DNA of 64,000 nucleotides from Paraburkholderia aromaticivorans. Lineage in GTDB: Bacteria > Pseudomonadota > Gammaproteobacteria > Burkholderiales > Burkholderiaceae. The notes below the pieces were generated by a model. The model saw nothing but the letters and a program-made list of their open reading frames with translations, did not search any database and was not told where the DNA came from. Position 1 is the stretch's first letter. The number at the start of each line of letters is the position of its first letter. The translations under genes and the position numbers were made by a program. Location: contig NZ_CP022990.1 in the NCBI RefSeq assembly GCF_002278075.1, positions 930,001 to 994,000 of the forward strand, in the 5' to 3' direction. This document shows, piece after piece, positions 62,880 through 64,000 of the stretch.

Positions 62880-63674
62880 ATGCGAACCAAACCCCTCGTC
62901 GGCATCAGCGCCGACAGAACGATGATGGGAGTCCACCCGTCGCACGTGGTCGGCGAGAAGTACATCGCCGCGATCGTGGACGGCTCACAGGCGCTGGCCA
63001 TGTTGCTGCCGGCGCTCGGCGAGCGGCAGTCCGCCGCGGACGTGCTCGCGACGGTCGACGGCCTGCTGTTTACCGGCAGCTATTCGAACGTCGAGCCGCA
63101 CCGCTACGGCGGCGCGCCCAGCACGCCGGGTACGCTGCACGACGCCGCTCGCGATGCGACGACGCTGCCGCTCATGCGCGCGGCGATCGCCGCCGGTGTG
63201 CCGGTGCTGGCCGTCTGCCGGGGCTTCCAGGAAATGAACGTGGTTTTTGGCGGGACGCTGCATCAAAGCGTTCACGCGGTGGCCGGCCTGAACGACCATC
63301 GCGAGAACAAGGAAGACGACCTCGACGTGCAATACGCACCGTCGCATTCGATCACGCTGACGCAGGGCGGCTTGTTACAGCGCCTCGCGGGCGGCACGAA
63401 TGAAGCGCGTGTGAATTCATTGCACGGTCAAGGCGTCGAGCGGCTGGGCGTCGGCCTCATGGCCGAAGCCACCGCGCCGGATGGCCTGATTGAAGCGGTG
63501 AGCGTGAAAGATGCGCGCGCCTTCGCGCTGGGTGTGCAGTGGCACCCGGAGTGGAAGCATGCCACCGACGCGCTTTCCACCGCGATCTTTCGTGCGTTCG
63601 GCGACGCCTGCCGCGATCGAATGCGCACCAAGGCCGGCTATGGCGCGGCATCCGCCGCTGCCACGCATGCCTGA
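62880..63674 (+). CDS. puuD: Gamma-glutamyl-gamma-aminobutyrate hydrolase
   Basis: The 264-residue product is a class I glutamine-amidotransferase-fold hydrolase: MRTKPLVGISADRTMMG, then the nucleophile Cys113 in VLAVCRGFQEMNVVFGG, and His222/Glu224 in GVQWHPEWK. It releases GABA from gamma-Glu-GABA in the putrescine pathway. The length is close to E. coli PuuD. The ATG at 62880 matches the family start; an upstream ATG at 62826 adds 18 residues. The ribosome binding site is weak. Confidence 0.92.
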   Translation: MRTKPLVGISADRTMMGVHPSHVVGEKYIAAIVDGSQALAMLLPALGERQSAADVLATVDGLLFTGSYSNVEPHRYGGAPSTPGTLHDAARDATTLPLMRAAIAAGVPVLAVCRGFQEMNVVFGGTLHQSVHAVAGLNDHRENKEDDLDVQYAPSHSITLTQGGLLQRLAGGTNEARVNSLHGQGVERLGVGLMAEATAPDGLIEAVSVKDARAFALGVQWHPEWKHATDALSTAIFRAFGDACRDRMRTKAGYGAASAAATHA

Positions 63675-63706
63675 GCCGGTCGCGCACCAAAACAGAGAGA
63701 ACAATC

Positions 63707-64000
63707 ATGCATGACATCGACGAATTTCTGAAGAAGAACCGTGTCACCGAAATCGAAGCGATCATTCCGGATATGGCCGGGATCGCGCGCGGCAAGATCA
63801 TTCCGCGCAGCAAATTCGAGTCCGGCGAGTCCATGCGCTTGCCGCAGGCGGTGATGATCCAGACCGTCACAGGGGACTATCCGGAAGACGGCACGCTCAC
63901 CGGCGTCACCGATCCGGACATGGTCTGCGTGCCCGACCCGAGCACCATCCGCATGATTCCGTGGGCCGTCGATCCGACCGCCCAGGTGATCCACGATTGC
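63707..64000 (+). CDS. puuA: Glutamine synthetase family protein, probable gamma-glutamylputrescine synthetase (partial)
   Basis: The gene starts at ATG 63707 behind AGAGAGAACAATC and runs off the right edge after 98 codons: MHDIDEFLKKNRVTEIEAII, PDMAGIARGKIIPRSKF, then QTVTGDYPEDGTLTGVTDPDMVCVPD. The D.AG..RGK.IP pattern is the N-terminal domain of the PuuA branch of glutamine synthetases. Its position after puuD supports putrescine as substrate. The catalytic domain is outside the window. Confidence 0.85.
   Translation, partial: MHDIDEFLKKNRVTEIEAIIPDMAGIARGKIIPRSKFESGESMRLPQAVMIQTVTGDYPEDGTLTGVTDPDMVCVPDPSTIRMIPWAVDPTAQVIHDC

Noticed and set aside
1..64000. CRISPR arrays, tRNA/rRNA genes, IS elements, prophage
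   Set aside because: No regularly spaced repeats, no tRNA cloverleaf or rRNA sequence, and no transposase or integrase frame were seen.

Overview
The window looks like chromosomal DNA of a GC-rich beta-proteobacterium, most likely Burkholderia sensu lato (Paraburkholderia is my best guess). The grounds are the codon usage, the short H-NS-type and HU nucleoid proteins, the leucine/isovalerate (liu) operon, the PuuC/PuuR/PuuD/PuuA putrescine locus and the density of MFS, LysR, GntR and TetR genes. No phage, IS element, CRISPR array, rRNA or tRNA was seen. Much of the window is accessory catabolism.

Layout. 1-14.6 kb: start of a hydroxyproline-epimerase-like gene with its ABC binding protein, PlsC-like acyltransferase, LprI-like protein, MFS exporter, small secreted proteins, H-NS-like protein, LMW phosphatase/arsenate-reductase-like protein, DnaJ-domain protein, FMN reductase, a decayed ferritin-like gene, amidase, CDP-diacylglycerol diphosphatase and a fatty acid desaturase. 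A compact small-RNA candidate lies at 8989-9057 (minus). 14.8-30.9 kb: a long minus-strand catabolic cluster. In transcription order it runs MFS, MmgE/PrpD, beta-hydroxyacid dehydrogenase, NIPSNAP, a second dehydrogenase, aldehyde dehydrogenase broken by one base, carboxymuconolactone decarboxylase, second MFS, third dehydrogenase, cupin, double carboxymuconolactone decarboxylase, phosphoglycerate-mutase paralog and GntR/FCD regulator. Beside it are an SDR dehydrogenase, a LacI-family regulator and a divergent metallo-beta-lactamase lactonase. Four copies of a 16-bp palindrome close to ATGATAGCGCTATCAT lie in front of these units, so they look like one LacI regulon. This is the best candidate for an undescribed system.

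31-35.6 kb: a large GGDEF-EAL sensor protein, a small unknown protein and a PhnD-like protein. 35.6-42.4 kb: the liu operon (ivd, mccB, liuC, mccA) with a divergent TetR regulator. 42.5-48.3 kb: DUF72 protein, DAHP synthase, HU, a structured transcribed-element candidate, a second GGDEF-EAL protein, and a chimeric remnant joining the start of etfB to the end of a permease-like gene. 48.3-55.8 kb: acyl-CoA dehydrogenase plus CaiB-type CoA transferase with a divergent LysR, DUF899, another LysR, MFS and an AhpD-like peroxidase. 55.9-59.5 kb: cupin, DedA-rhodanese fusion, and a MarR-MFS pair behind a 42-bp palindrome. 59.8-64 kb: the divergent puu locus (puuR-puuC one way, puuD-puuA the other), cut by the window edge inside puuA.

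All calls come from reading the sequence and recalling protein families. No database search or folding program was run.
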